From Gammaproteobacteria bacterium (GTDB taxonomy: Bacteria; Pseudomonadota; Gammaproteobacteria; Methylococcales; Methylomonadaceae), in contig JANEMG010000113.1 of the NCBI GenBank assembly GCA_024511045.1, positions 1 to 7,275 of the forward strand: a stretch of DNA of 7,275 nt, in the 5' to 3' direction. The translations under genes were made by a program, and so were the position numbers. Shown here one piece after another: positions 1 through 6,725 of the stretch. The notes under the pieces are model-generated. The model was given only the letters and a program-made list of their open reading frames with translations. It had not been told where the DNA came from and did no database searches. How positions within the stretch are numbered: position 1 is the stretch's first letter; each line of letters begins with the position of its first letter.

Positions 1-191
1 GTATAGAACAAGCTCTAACGGGCAGTATGAACAAAATAGCAACTTTATTTCACCCGAAAATATACGGTGGAACAATGTTGCTTACTCTAAACTCTAGGAT
101 GGGAGCTAACTAAGCATTAAATCAAGCAGGTGTCAATAACGATGTTTGTGGTTGCACGCTGGCTTTGCTATAGGATTGCCGAGTACCGTTG

Positions 192-219
192 CCAGCATAG
201 TAGTTGACTATAATGCTGG
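192..219. repeat. Inverted repeat across the iscR promoter
   Basis: CCAGCAT (192-198) is matched by its exact inverse complement ATGCTGG (213-219). The arms can be extended inward: CCAGCATAGT on the left pairs with ACTAT and GCTGG on the right if three bases (AAT, 212-214) are bulged. The dyad encloses the -35 box and the left half of the IscR-box candidate, so it may be an operator, or the footprint of two overlapping half-sites. It lies upstream of the predicted transcription start, so it is more likely read by a protein on DNA than as an RNA hairpin. Seen directly; the function is inference. Confidence 0.5.
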
Positions 220-224
220 GTTAT
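200..224 (+). promoter_or_regulatory. Candidate IscR type 1 binding site
   Basis: The 25-base site has left half GTAGTTGACT, centre ATAAT and right half GCTGGGTTAT. Compared with the published E. coli type 1 pattern (ATASYYGACT, RWWWY, AGTCRRSTAT), the left half matches 9 of 10, the centre 5 of 5 and the right half 6 of 10. It sits on the core promoter directly before a gene encoding a full-length IscR with all cluster ligands. By analogy with E. coli, [2Fe-2S]-IscR would bind here and repress the operon when Fe-S supply is adequate; apo-IscR would release it. Position and match are seen; binding is inferred. Confidence 0.6.
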
Positions 225-231
225 GTATAGT
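204..231 (+). promoter_or_regulatory. Sigma-70-type promoter of the iscR operon
   Basis: The -35 box TTGACT (204-209, 5 of 6 consensus) is followed by a 16-base spacer and the -10 box TATAGT (226-231, 5 of 6). Transcription would start near 238, leaving a leader of roughly 28 bases before the GTG start of iscR. It is the only good promoter in the first 265 bases. The IscR-box candidate covers its -35 box and most of the spacer, the arrangement expected for autorepression by blocking RNA polymerase. Confidence 0.65.
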
Positions 232-265
232 TAAAGGGATTTTGTTTTTTATGTGAGGTTATTTC

Positions 266-751
266 GTGCGATTAACTACCAAAGGCCGCTATGCAGTGAC
301 GGCCATGCTGGATTTGGCTTTTCACAGTCAAAAAAAGCCGGTGACACTGACTGACATTGCAACGCGGCAAACCATTTCCCTGTCCTATCTGGAACAGCTT
401 TTTGCGCGTCTGCGCCGTGCCGGCATCGTGACCGGTGTTCGGGGGCCTGGCGGCGGCTACAAGTTGAGCCGCGCCGCCAGGGACATCAACATTGCCGAAA
501 TCATTGCCGCGGTGGACGAACAGCTGGATTCCACCAAATGCGGTGGTGAGGCGAACTGTCAGAACAACAAGGCCTGTTTGACCCATGATCTGTGGATGGG
601 GCTCAGTGCGCAGATCCGGGATTATCTGTCCGGCATCAGTCTTGGCGAACTGCTGGAAAGAGATCCGGTACAGCAAGTGGCGGAGCGGCAGACCAAGGAC
701 GCCGCACATGTCATTGAAATGCAAGGGAAGGATAAGCGCAGCGCAGCATAA
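266..751 (+). CDS. iscR: Fe-S cluster assembly transcriptional regulator IscR (Rrf2 family)
   Basis: This is a cytoplasmic winged-helix regulator that senses cellular Fe-S status through a bound [2Fe-2S] cluster and represses the isc operon in the holo form. The N-terminus MRLTTKGRYAVTAMLDLA, the recognition segment ISLSYLEQLFARLRRAGIV (about 37-55) and the wing VRGPGGGYKLS (58-68) are classic IscR. Cluster ligands are Cys92, Cys98, Cys104 and His107, the same numbers as in E. coli IscR; Glu43, which controls site selectivity in E. coli, is also present. The length of 161 aa matches the family (about 162). The start is GTG, chosen because MRLT is the conserved N-terminus and GAGG (255-258) lies 7 bases upstream. 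It is the first gene of the operon, 53 bases before the desulfurase, and its own promoter carries a candidate IscR box. No truncation or missing residue was seen. Confidence 0.96.
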   Translation: MRLTTKGRYAVTAMLDLAFHSQKKPVTLTDIATRQTISLSYLEQLFARLRRAGIVTGVRGPGGGYKLSRAARDINIAEIIAAVDEQLDSTKCGGEANCQNNKACLTHDLWMGLSAQIRDYLSGISLGELLERDPVQQVAERQTKDAAHVIEMQGKDKRSAA

Positions 752-804
752 GAAACTTTCCGCGTCTGAATGCTGAAAATTCATCCCGCGGGGAATGACA
801 GACC

Positions 805-1926
805 ATGATCTACCTCGATCATAATGCCACCACGCCCGTCGATGAGCGCGTGCTGGAGGCGATGCTGCCATACCTTGCCACTTTCTATGGCAATCCTTCG
901 GCGCTCTATCGCGCCGGCAGAGCCGTGCGCACCGCCATCGATACGGCCAGGTCCCAAGTTGCGGCATTGGCCGGCTGTCAGCCTGACGAGGTCATTTTCA
1001 CCAGCGGCGGCACCGAAGCAAACAATCTCGCGGTCAAGGGTTTTGCCGGCCATGCCGGCACCTGCCGTCTTGCCGTTTCGGCCGTGGAGCATCCTTCCGT
1101 CATGCAGCCCGTCCGGACTCTGGAGCGGCAGGGCTGCCCTCTGCAAATACTCGATGTCGATGCCCAGGGGCGTGTCGAATCAAGCAGGCTGGAGCGGCAT
1201 TGCGCGGCCGGTCTGGATCTGGTTTCGGTGATGCTGGCCAACAATGAGACGGGCGTTCTTCAGGATGTTGCCGGTCTGGCGGAAATCTGCCGGCAAAACC
1301 GGGTCACGATGCATACCGATGCCGTGCCAGCAGTGGGCAAGATCCCGGTGGATTTTGCCGGTCTCGGCGCACAGATGATGACGCTGTCCAGCCATAAGAT
1401 CTACGGTCCGAAAGGTGCCGGTGCACTAATCGTCAGCAGGGACGTCGAGCTTCTGCCCATGCTGGAAGGCGGTTCGCAGGAACGGGCCTTGCGCGCCGGC
1501 ACGGAAAATGTCGCGGCGATAATCGGCTTTGGCCGTGCGGCGGAAATCGCTGTTGCCGAACTGCGGCAGCGCAGGGAACGGATGCTGCGTTTGACACGGC
1601 GGCTGCAAGCGGGATTGCTGGAAATTCCCGGGATTGTGGTTTTTTCCCGGGATGCCGAGCGGCTGCCCAATACCCTGCAATTCGGCTCTTCCGGACGGGA
1701 TGGGGAAATGCTGCTGATGCAGCTGGACCAGCGGGGTTTCGCGGTTTCCAGCGGCTCGGCCTGCGCCAGCGGCGGAGGCCGGCCCAGCCCCGTGCTGATG
1801 GCCATGGGCGTGAATGAATCTCTGGCCAGGAGCGCTCTGCGCATCAGTCTGGGGGCGGCAAATACCGATGCGCAGGTGGATGAATTTCTCAGGACCTTGA
1901 AATCCCTTCTGGACTCCCCCAGATAG
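805..1926 (+). CDS. Class I cysteine desulfurase, IscS/NifS family (PLP-dependent)
   Basis: It should convert L-cysteine to L-alanine, holding the sulfur as a persulfide for Fe-S cluster assembly or other sulfur transfer, in the cytoplasm. Family marks in order: YLDHNATTP (3-11), TSGGTEANN (66-74), His96 in VEHP, NNETG (146-150), HTDA with Asp172, SSHKIYGPKG with the PLP-binding Lys198, GGSQERALRAGTEN (222-235), and SSGSACASGG with the catalytic Cys320. The glutamine normally three residues after the PLP aspartate (Gln183 in E. coli IscS) is Pro175 here (CCA, 1327-1329). At 373 aa it is shorter than E. coli IscS (404); it ends at LLDSPR and lacks the C-terminal tail that binds IscU. The QERxxRAGTEN block is more NifS-like than IscS-like, so no gene symbol is given. 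The ATG has a GGGGA Shine-Dalgarno at 790-794. It is the second gene of the iscR operon. Confidence 0.93.
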   Translation: MIYLDHNATTPVDERVLEAMLPYLATFYGNPSALYRAGRAVRTAIDTARSQVAALAGCQPDEVIFTSGGTEANNLAVKGFAGHAGTCRLAVSAVEHPSVMQPVRTLERQGCPLQILDVDAQGRVESSRLERHCAAGLDLVSVMLANNETGVLQDVAGLAEICRQNRVTMHTDAVPAVGKIPVDFAGLGAQMMTLSSHKIYGPKGAGALIVSRDVELLPMLEGGSQERALRAGTENVAAIIGFGRAAEIAVAELRQRRERMLRLTRRLQAGLLEIPGIVVFSRDAERLPNTLQFGSSGRDGEMLLMQLDQRGFAVSSGSACASGGGRPSPVLMAMGVNESLARSALRISLGAANTDAQVDEFLRTLKSLLDSPR

Positions 1927-1959
1927 ACTCCTACCGGCATCAACCAAAAATTAGCTGTT

Positions 1960-1977
1960 CAATGGCTTGAGCCATTG
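1960..1977 (+). other. Perfect stem-loop between the desulfurase gene and iscA
   Basis: CAATGGC (1960-1966) and GCCATTG (1971-1977) form a perfect 7-bp stem with a TTGA loop, 33 bases after the desulfurase stop and 103 bases before the iscA start. No T-run follows, so it is not a standard intrinsic terminator. It could stabilise or delimit the upstream mRNA, or tune iscA expression. The remainder of the 154-base gap (1927-2080) holds no recognisable gene and no convincing promoter; the frame of iscA stays open through it, but that upstream translation has no IscA-like sequence. Confidence 0.4.
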
Positions 1978-2080
1978 TCAGTTTCAGAAAACAGCCGAAG
2001 TTGTTTTGCAGCGCATGGTCATACTGGCAGTGCAGCTGTTGAACATTAAAAAAATCGATAACGTACAAGTGAGTGAAAAT

Positions 2081-2404
2081 ATGTCAGTTACAGTCACCGA
2101 AAACGCTGCCCGGCAGATTGCCCGGCAACTGCAGAAAAGAGGCAAAGGACTGGGTTTGAAGCTGGGCGTGAAGAAATCGGGCTGTTCCGGGTATGCCTAC
2201 ACCCTGGCCTATGCCGATGAACTGCATGATGACGATACCGTGTTCGAGCAGCATGGCGTGAAAGTCGTCGTCAAGGAAAAGGATTTGCAGTTCCTGGAAG
2301 GCATCGAACTGGACTACCGCAAGGAAGGCATCAACGAGGCCTTTCGCTTCAACAACCCCAATGTCACCGGAACCTGCGGCTGCGGCGAGAGTTTTTCCGT
2401 CTGA
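2081..2404 (+). CDS. iscA: Iron-sulfur cluster assembly protein IscA (A-type carrier)
   Basis: This is a small cytoplasmic HesB/IscA-family protein that binds iron or Fe-S clusters and passes clusters to target apoproteins. The translation is 107 aa, the same length as E. coli IscA, and the three ligand cysteines fall at the same positions: Cys35 in KKSGCSGYAY, and Cys99 and Cys101 in the terminal TCGCGESFSV. The KEGINEAFRFNNPNV segment (81-95) and the GVKVVV strand point to IscA rather than ErpA. The frame is open upstream to about 1967, but the start at 2081 is preferred because MSVTVTENAA matches the family N-terminus and the upstream residues look non-coding; a weak GTGAG (2069-2073) lies 7 bases before it. 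It ends the isc cluster: iscU, hscBA, fdx and iscX do not follow, and a convergent efflux gene begins 82 bases on. Confidence 0.95.
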   Translation: MSVTVTENAARQIARQLQKRGKGLGLKLGVKKSGCSGYAYTLAYADELHDDDTVFEQHGVKVVVKEKDLQFLEGIELDYRKEGINEAFRFNNPNVTGTCGCGESFSV

Positions 2405-2462
2405 TACCGCACCGGTTTTCGGATTCTATAATCCACCCAACAACATGAATGAACAGGGGAAA

Positions 2463-2483
2463 CAGGTGCTGCATCAGCGCCTG
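2463..2483. terminator. Hairpin in the convergent gap between iscA and the RND gene
   Basis: CAGGTGCTG (2463-2471), loop CAT, and CAGCGCCTG (2475-2483) form a 9-bp stem with one G-U wobble in + strand RNA. In - strand RNA the wobble becomes an A-C mismatch, but there the stem is followed by TTTCCCC, a short T-tract. The + strand side has no T-run. Its place between two converging stop codons (2404 and 2487) suggests a weak shared terminator, but it lacks the canonical features in either direction. Confidence 0.35.
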
Positions 2484-2486
2484 GAG

Positions 2487-5400
2487 TCATTCCGGCCGTC
2501 CTGGCGTGGAAGTACCATCATGCATACCGAAGCGGCCATGGCGCAGCAGCACGGTGGGCAGAAACAACAGGTTCAACAGTGTCGATGAGGCCAGTCCGCC
2601 GATGATGATGGCCGCCATGGGGCCCATGATCTCCCGGCCGGGATTGTCGCTGTCGAAGGCGATCGGCAGCATGGCCAGGGCCGTGACCAGGGCGGTCATC
2701 AGAATCGACGGCAGGCGCTCCTGAGCGCCCTGGATGAGCGTTTCCAGACACCACGGTCTGCCCTCTTTTTCCGTCAGGTGCCGGTAATGGGCGATCAGCA
2801 TGATGCTGTTGCGCACCGTGATGCCGAACAGGGTGATGAAGCCGACCACGCTGCCTACCGACAATGTCGCGCCGGTGATCAGGATGGCGATGACGCCGCC
2901 GGCCAGCGAGAAGGGCAGGTTGACCAGGCTGATGACCAGGCTGCGCAGACTGCCCAGGGCGATATAGATCAGCAGCAGCACACCGGCGCCGGCCAGCAGG
3001 GAATGCAGGACCAGGTCTTCACGGGCCTTGCCCTGTTTCACTGCCGCGCCGGTGAATTCCGGATAGGTATTGGCATCGAAAGGGATCTTTTCCAGCACCG
3101 TCTGTTGCAGCTCCCTGACGAATGAATCCAGGTCCCTTCCCCGCACGTTGCAGGTGATGGTCTGCAGACGCCGGGCACCGCGATGCAGAAGATTGTAGCG
3201 GCTGGCCGTTTGATGGATTTCGGCAACCTGGTCCAGCCTGACCAGTTTGCCGTCGTCGCTGCGCAGCGACAGCTGGCCGAGCAGTTCCGGGTTGCTGCGC
3301 AGTTCCGGGGCGAGAGTCACGGCAATCGCGTAGATGCGGCTGCCCTGGTAGTCTTTGCCCACCGTCTGCGTGGCGTAGGCCGCCTTGACCATGTTGATCA
3401 CCTGCTCGGCGTGAATGCCCCGGAACAGCAGTTGTTCCGGCTGCAGTTCGATCTCCAGCTGCGGCGTTGCCGGCGACGAACGCAGCTGAACATCGGTGGC
3501 GCCCGGAATGTCCCGCATGATGGCGGCAATGGCCTGGGCCTTGGCGTCGATACTGTCCAGGTCGTTGCCGTAGATATTCACCACCACCGGGGACGTGTAG
3601 CCGGAGATGGTTTCATCGATGCGTTCGGTGAGGAAGGTATTGGCTTCGTAGCGGATTCCCGGGAAGTCATCGAGTATGCCGCGCAGGGCATCCAGAACCT
3701 GCTGCTGCCTGGCGCCGGACATGGGCTCCAGGCGCACTTCATATTCGCTGTAATGACTGCCGTAGACATCGGCTCCCCGCTCCGCCCGCCCGGCCCACTG
3801 CGAGACCGACTGCACCCCTGGAATTTCCTGAAAGAGCGCCGTCAGACGGCTGCCGGTACGCAGGGATTCCTGCAGCGACGTACCGGGGATGCTGGCGGTG
3901 TGCACGATATAGTGGCCTTCCCGCAGCAGCGGCAGAAATTTGCTGCCCAGGCTGCTCAGGATCAGGACGCAGAGCAGTAGCACGATCACGCTGCCGGCGA
4001 TGACCGGGGCGGCATGCCCGGCGATCTTTTCCAGAAAGGCGCGATACACCGGCTTGCAGGCCTTGATCAGCGGCGGCTCCCCGGCGGCGCCTGGGCTCTT
4101 GCCCAGCAGCGCATAGCACAGTGCCGGCGTCACGGTCAGCGCCACCAGCAGCGACATCAGGATCGCCAGAATATAGGAGAAGCCCAACGGTGCGAACAGT
4201 CGGCCGGTAACGCCGGACAGCGTCAGCAGCGGGACGAACACCAGGCTGACGATGAAGCTGGCATAGACCACCGAACTGCGCACTTCCATGGATGCCCGGT
4301 AGACGACCTCCGCGGCAGGCAGGGGATGGCTGGCGTGACGGTTTTCGCGCAGACGGCGAAAGATGTTCTCGGTATCGATAATGGCATCGTCGACGACTTC
4401 ACCGAGGGCAATGGCCAGGCCGCCCAGCACCATGATGTTCAGGTTGACCCCGGATTCCAGCAGCACGATGGCCGCGCTGATCAATGACAGCGGAATGGCC
4501 AGCGCGGAGATGAAGGCGGTGCGGAAGTCGTACAGGAACAGATACAGCACCAGCACCACCAGAACGCCGCCGATCAGCAAATGGCTGGCCAGGTTTTCGA
4601 TGGAGGTTTCGATATAGTCAGCGGGGCGGAACAGATGCGCATGAAACTGGATGCCCTGTTTTTCAAAAATGCCGGCAAATTCCTGCAGCGCCTGTTCGGT
4701 GGCTCGGGATACGGAAAGCGTGTTGGCGCCGTATTGACCGATGACCATCATGACGATGCCGGGTTTGCCCATGATCTGTGCGGCGCCGATGGGTGGTTTG
4801 GCGGCGTAGCGGATGTCCGCGACATCGCCGAGGGTCAGATGTCTGCCCCGCTGGCTTTTTATCAGGACTTGGCGGAATTGTTCAGGCGTTTTGGGTTGGC
4901 CGGTGATCTGCAGTGTGAAACGTTGATTGGTATTTTCCAGAAAGCCGCCACCCTGGATCTCGAGAGCCCGGTTGGCCGCGGCGATGACTTCCTGAACCGA
5001 GATGTTGAAGCGCAGTAGCTGCGCCGGGTGGAGCTGAATCTGCAGCTGCATGACTTCGCCGCCGAAAATGTTGATATCGGCAACCCCGGGGACGGCCAGC
5101 AGGCGCGGGGCAATGGTCGAGTCCACCAGGCTGCGCAGCTGCATCAGGCTGGTCCGGTCGGAGCGCAGGCCCAGTGTCAATACCGTTGCCGAGGAAGAGG
5201 ACAAGGGTACCGCTGCCGGTGTGCCGACCCCTTTGGGCAGGCGTTCGTTCAGGCTTGCCAGACGTTCGCTGAGCAACTGGCGATTGCGATAAATGTCCGT
5301 GTCATCGGTAAACACCGCCGTGACAATGGAAAGTCCCTGGATGGATTCGGAACGGACGGTCTGCAGCCCGATCAGACCACTGATCGCCGTCTCGATCTGC

Positions 5401-5600
5401 CGGCTGACCAGGATTTCCACCTGCTCGGCGGAATAGCCCGGGGATTCGGTCTGGATGACCACCTGCTTCGGGGCGAATTCGGGAAAGATGTCCAGGCCGG
5501 CATTGGCCAGCCGGTAGCCGCCATAGGCCAGCAGCAATAGCGCCAGAACCAGAACCGCCGCAAAATGGCGGATGGAGGAACGGATCAATGCCGCTAGCAT
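2487..5600 (-). CDS. Heavy-metal-type RND efflux permease (CzcA/CusA superfamily)
   Basis: This is the inner-membrane, proton-driven pump of a tripartite efflux system. At 1037 aa it is full length for HME-RND proteins. The layout is TM1 (about 12-32), the FPEF region (39-42) opening the first periplasmic loop, a porter domain to about 335, TM2-TM6 (about 338-500), a connecting segment, TM7 (about 533-550), a second porter/docking loop to about 862, and TM8-TM12 (about 864-1020). The proton-relay helix TM4 reads LGEVVDDAIIDTENI with Asp404, Asp405, Asp409 and Glu411. Asp404 and Glu411 align with the conserved Asp and Glu of CzcA/CusA; Asp405 and Asp409 are extra acids relative to both. The N-terminus MLAALIRSSIRH is typical for the family and supports the ATG start, 9 bases after the adaptor stop, so translation is probably coupled; no strong Shine-Dalgarno was seen. 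The exported ion cannot be assigned. No frameshift or truncation. Confidence 0.94.
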   Translation of the reverse strand: MLAALIRSSIRHFAAVLVLALLLLAYGGYRLANAGLDIFPEFAPKQVVIQTESPGYSAEQVEILVSRQIETAISGLIGLQTVRSESIQGLSIVTAVFTDDTDIYRNRQLLSERLASLNERLPKGVGTPAAVPLSSSSATVLTLGLRSDRTSLMQLRSLVDSTIAPRLLAVPGVADINIFGGEVMQLQIQLHPAQLLRFNISVQEVIAAANRALEIQGGGFLENTNQRFTLQITGQPKTPEQFRQVLIKSQRGRHLTLGDVADIRYAAKPPIGAAQIMGKPGIVMMVIGQYGANTLSVSRATEQALQEFAGIFEKQGIQFHAHLFRPADYIETSIENLASHLLIGGVLVVLVLYLFLYDFRTAFISALAIPLSLISAAIVLLESGVNLNIMVLGGLAIALGEVVDDAIIDTENIFRRLRENRHASHPLPAAEVVYRASMEVRSSVVYASFIVSLVFVPLLTLSGVTGRLFAPLGFSYILAILMSLLVALTVTPALCYALLGKSPGAAGEPPLIKACKPVYRAFLEKIAGHAAPVIAGSVIVLLLCVLILSSLGSKFLPLLREGHYIVHTASIPGTSLQESLRTGSRLTALFQEIPGVQSVSQWAGRAERGADVYGSHYSEYEVRLEPMSGARQQQVLDALRGILDDFPGIRYEANTFLTERIDETISGYTSPVVVNIYGNDLDSIDAKAQAIAAIMRDIPGATDVQLRSSPATPQLEIELQPEQLLFRGIHAEQVINMVKAAYATQTVGKDYQGSRIYAIAVTLAPELRSNPELLGQLSLRSDDGKLVRLDQVAEIHQTASRYNLLHRGARRLQTITCNVRGRDLDSFVRELQQTVLEKIPFDANTYPEFTGAAVKQGKAREDLVLHSLLAGAGVLLLIYIALGSLRSLVISLVNLPFSLAGGVIAILITGATLSVGSVVGFITLFGITVRNSIMLIAHYRHLTEKEGRPWCLETLIQGAQERLPSILMTALVTALAMLPIAFDSDNPGREIMGPMAAIIIGGLASSTLLNLLFLPTVLLRHGRFGMHDGTSTPGRPE

Positions 5601-5609
5601 GGCAGGCCG

Positions 5610-6725
5610 TCAATCATCGTCTTCGTCGGGAATCTGCCCGCGAAATTCTTCCGCAAGCAGCAGCTGGGCGCCGGCAATGACCAGCCTGTCGCCGGCGCTG
5701 ATGCCGGATGGGACAAAGTAGCCCTGCTCATGGGTTATAAGCCGGGGTATGGCGCGGCGGACAAAGGTTGCGTCGTCGAGCTGCAGGTAGACGAAAGTCT
5801 GGCCGAGATGCCTGACCACTGCCGACGGCGGGATGATGACGCCGGCCAGCGGTGGCTCCGGTGATGTGATCCAGGCGCTGATGTGCATAGGGGGCTGCAA
5901 TAAGGGACTGTCGGCCAGAAAGAAATAACTTCTGCCCTGGGTCAGCGCATCGCTGCGCGGGGATGATGCGAGATAGTCGGCCGGTACTGCCTGGCTGCGT
6001 TTTCCCGTCGGGGAGACGCTGATTCTGGGAGCGCCGGAGGGGTTTGTCTGTTCCGCTGACAGCGTAATCGAAAGCAGCCTGTGCTGCTGCCCGAGCAGTT
6101 CCCTGAACAGTTTGGAGTCGGGGTCGGTGGCATGGCCGGTTAGCGTTTCACCCCAGTGCAGCAGCAGCGTCTGCTCGATGCCTTGCAGCCGGTAATTGGC
6201 GGCATCGAGCCGGGCCTGATCGTTTTGCCATTGCATTTTCTGCTGCAGATATTTTTTCTGCGCAGCGGCCTTCGATCGGTAGAGATTACGCAGCCGGGCC
6301 AGATGTTGTGCGGAGAGGCGCAGTGCTGCCCGCGCACTGCGCTGTTCAGCCAAAGCGCTGAAATAGTGATTGCGCAGTTTCAGCAGCGGCAGGATATCGA
6401 GCACCTCACCATAGGCACCCGTTTTCGGGCGATAATTTGCCGGTTTCAGCAGCAGCGTGCGGATGCCGGCCCGGTTTTGGGCCTGGCTGTCGATGGTCAA
6501 CCGGGTCTGCGCAGGGAAAATTTCGGCTGCAGGGGAGGAATCCACTGCTGCGGTTATCTCCGCCAGCGCTGCTGAATCGTGCATGCCCAGCAGCAGGAGC
6601 GACAACAGCAGGACCGGGCAGGCATTTTCCAGACGAGCCAAACAGGTCCTGTCTGCAAATCGCATGAATGTCTGGCGAGAAAGGGGGGACAGGTCATTTT
6701 GGGCAGATTCAACAGCCATGATCAT
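5610..6725 (-). CDS. Periplasmic adaptor (membrane-fusion protein) of the RND efflux system
   Basis: It would link the RND pump to an outer-membrane channel in the periplasm. A hydrophobic stretch PVLLLSLLLLG (37-47) and SAALA (51-55) form a signal peptide with likely cleavage after Ala55. Residues about 115-190 are a Gln/Arg/Ala/Leu-rich helical hairpin (coiled coil). Next comes a beta-barrel-like part ending in SQAVPADYLASSPRSDALTQGRSYFFLAD (split: 244-262 and 263-272), then a membrane-proximal domain (IIPPSAVVRHLGQTFVYL, 297-314, to about 357). The C-terminus is acidic, ending PDEDDD. The paired lipoyl half-motifs of classic adaptors are not recognisable, so the protein is divergent. The start is uncertain: ATG at 6725 gives 371 aa; ATG at 6665 (Met21) gives 351 aa with a more normal signal-peptide n-region; neither has a clear Shine-Dalgarno. 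It is first in the operon with the pump, which, together with the fold outline, supports the call. Confidence 0.83.
   Translation of the reverse strand: MIMAVESAQNDLSPLSRQTFMRFADRTCLARLENACPVLLLSLLLLGMHDSAALAEITAAVDSSPAAEIFPAQTRLTIDSQAQNRAGIRTLLLKPANYRPKTGAYGEVLDILPLLKLRNHYFSALAEQRSARAALRLSAQHLARLRNLYRSKAAAQKKYLQQKMQWQNDQARLDAANYRLQGIEQTLLLHWGETLTGHATDPDSKLFRELLGQQHRLLSITLSAEQTNPSGAPRISVSPTGKRSQAVPADYLASSPRSDALTQGRSYFFLADSPLLQPPMHISAWITSPEPPLAGVIIPPSAVVRHLGQTFVYLQLDDATFVRRAIPRLITHEQGYFVPSGISAGDRLVIAGAQLLLAEEFRGQIPDEDDD

Noticed and set aside
1..13. Resemblance of the first bases (GTATAGAACAAG) to the reverse-complement Nextera adapter end (GTATAAGAGACAG)
   Set aside because: Only GTATA matches without indels; the rest needs several gaps, so it is not evidence of adapter at the left edge.
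27..113. 28-codon + strand frame (MNKIATLFHP...) in the leading AT-rich region
   Set aside because: Short, with no clear ribosome-binding site and no recognised family; the region 1-190 otherwise shows no gene, RNA or insertion-sequence end that I can support.
272..967. Long - strand open frame (231 aa) opposite iscR and the start of the desulfurase gene
   Set aside because: It is antisense to two clearly homologous genes, has no recognisable domain and reads as low-complexity Arg/His/Gly sequence typical of a GC-rich shadow frame.
1967..2080. N-terminal extension of IscA to a TTG at 1967 or an ATG at 2015
   Set aside because: The extra residues have no similarity to IscA, and the start at 2081 gives exactly the family length with the cysteines at positions 35, 99 and 101.
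2427..2432. Perfect TATAAT just after the iscA stop
   Set aside because: No -35 box at suitable spacing and no downstream + strand gene; it lies in the convergent gap and is probably fortuitous.
3183..3980. 265-aa + strand open frame inside the RND pump gene, plus several similar frames at 2778-3125, 4014-4487, 4581-5018 and 5028-5540
   Set aside because: All lie antisense to a full-length conserved pump gene and have Gln/Arg/His/Gly-rich composition without family motifs; they arise from the codon bias of the true gene.
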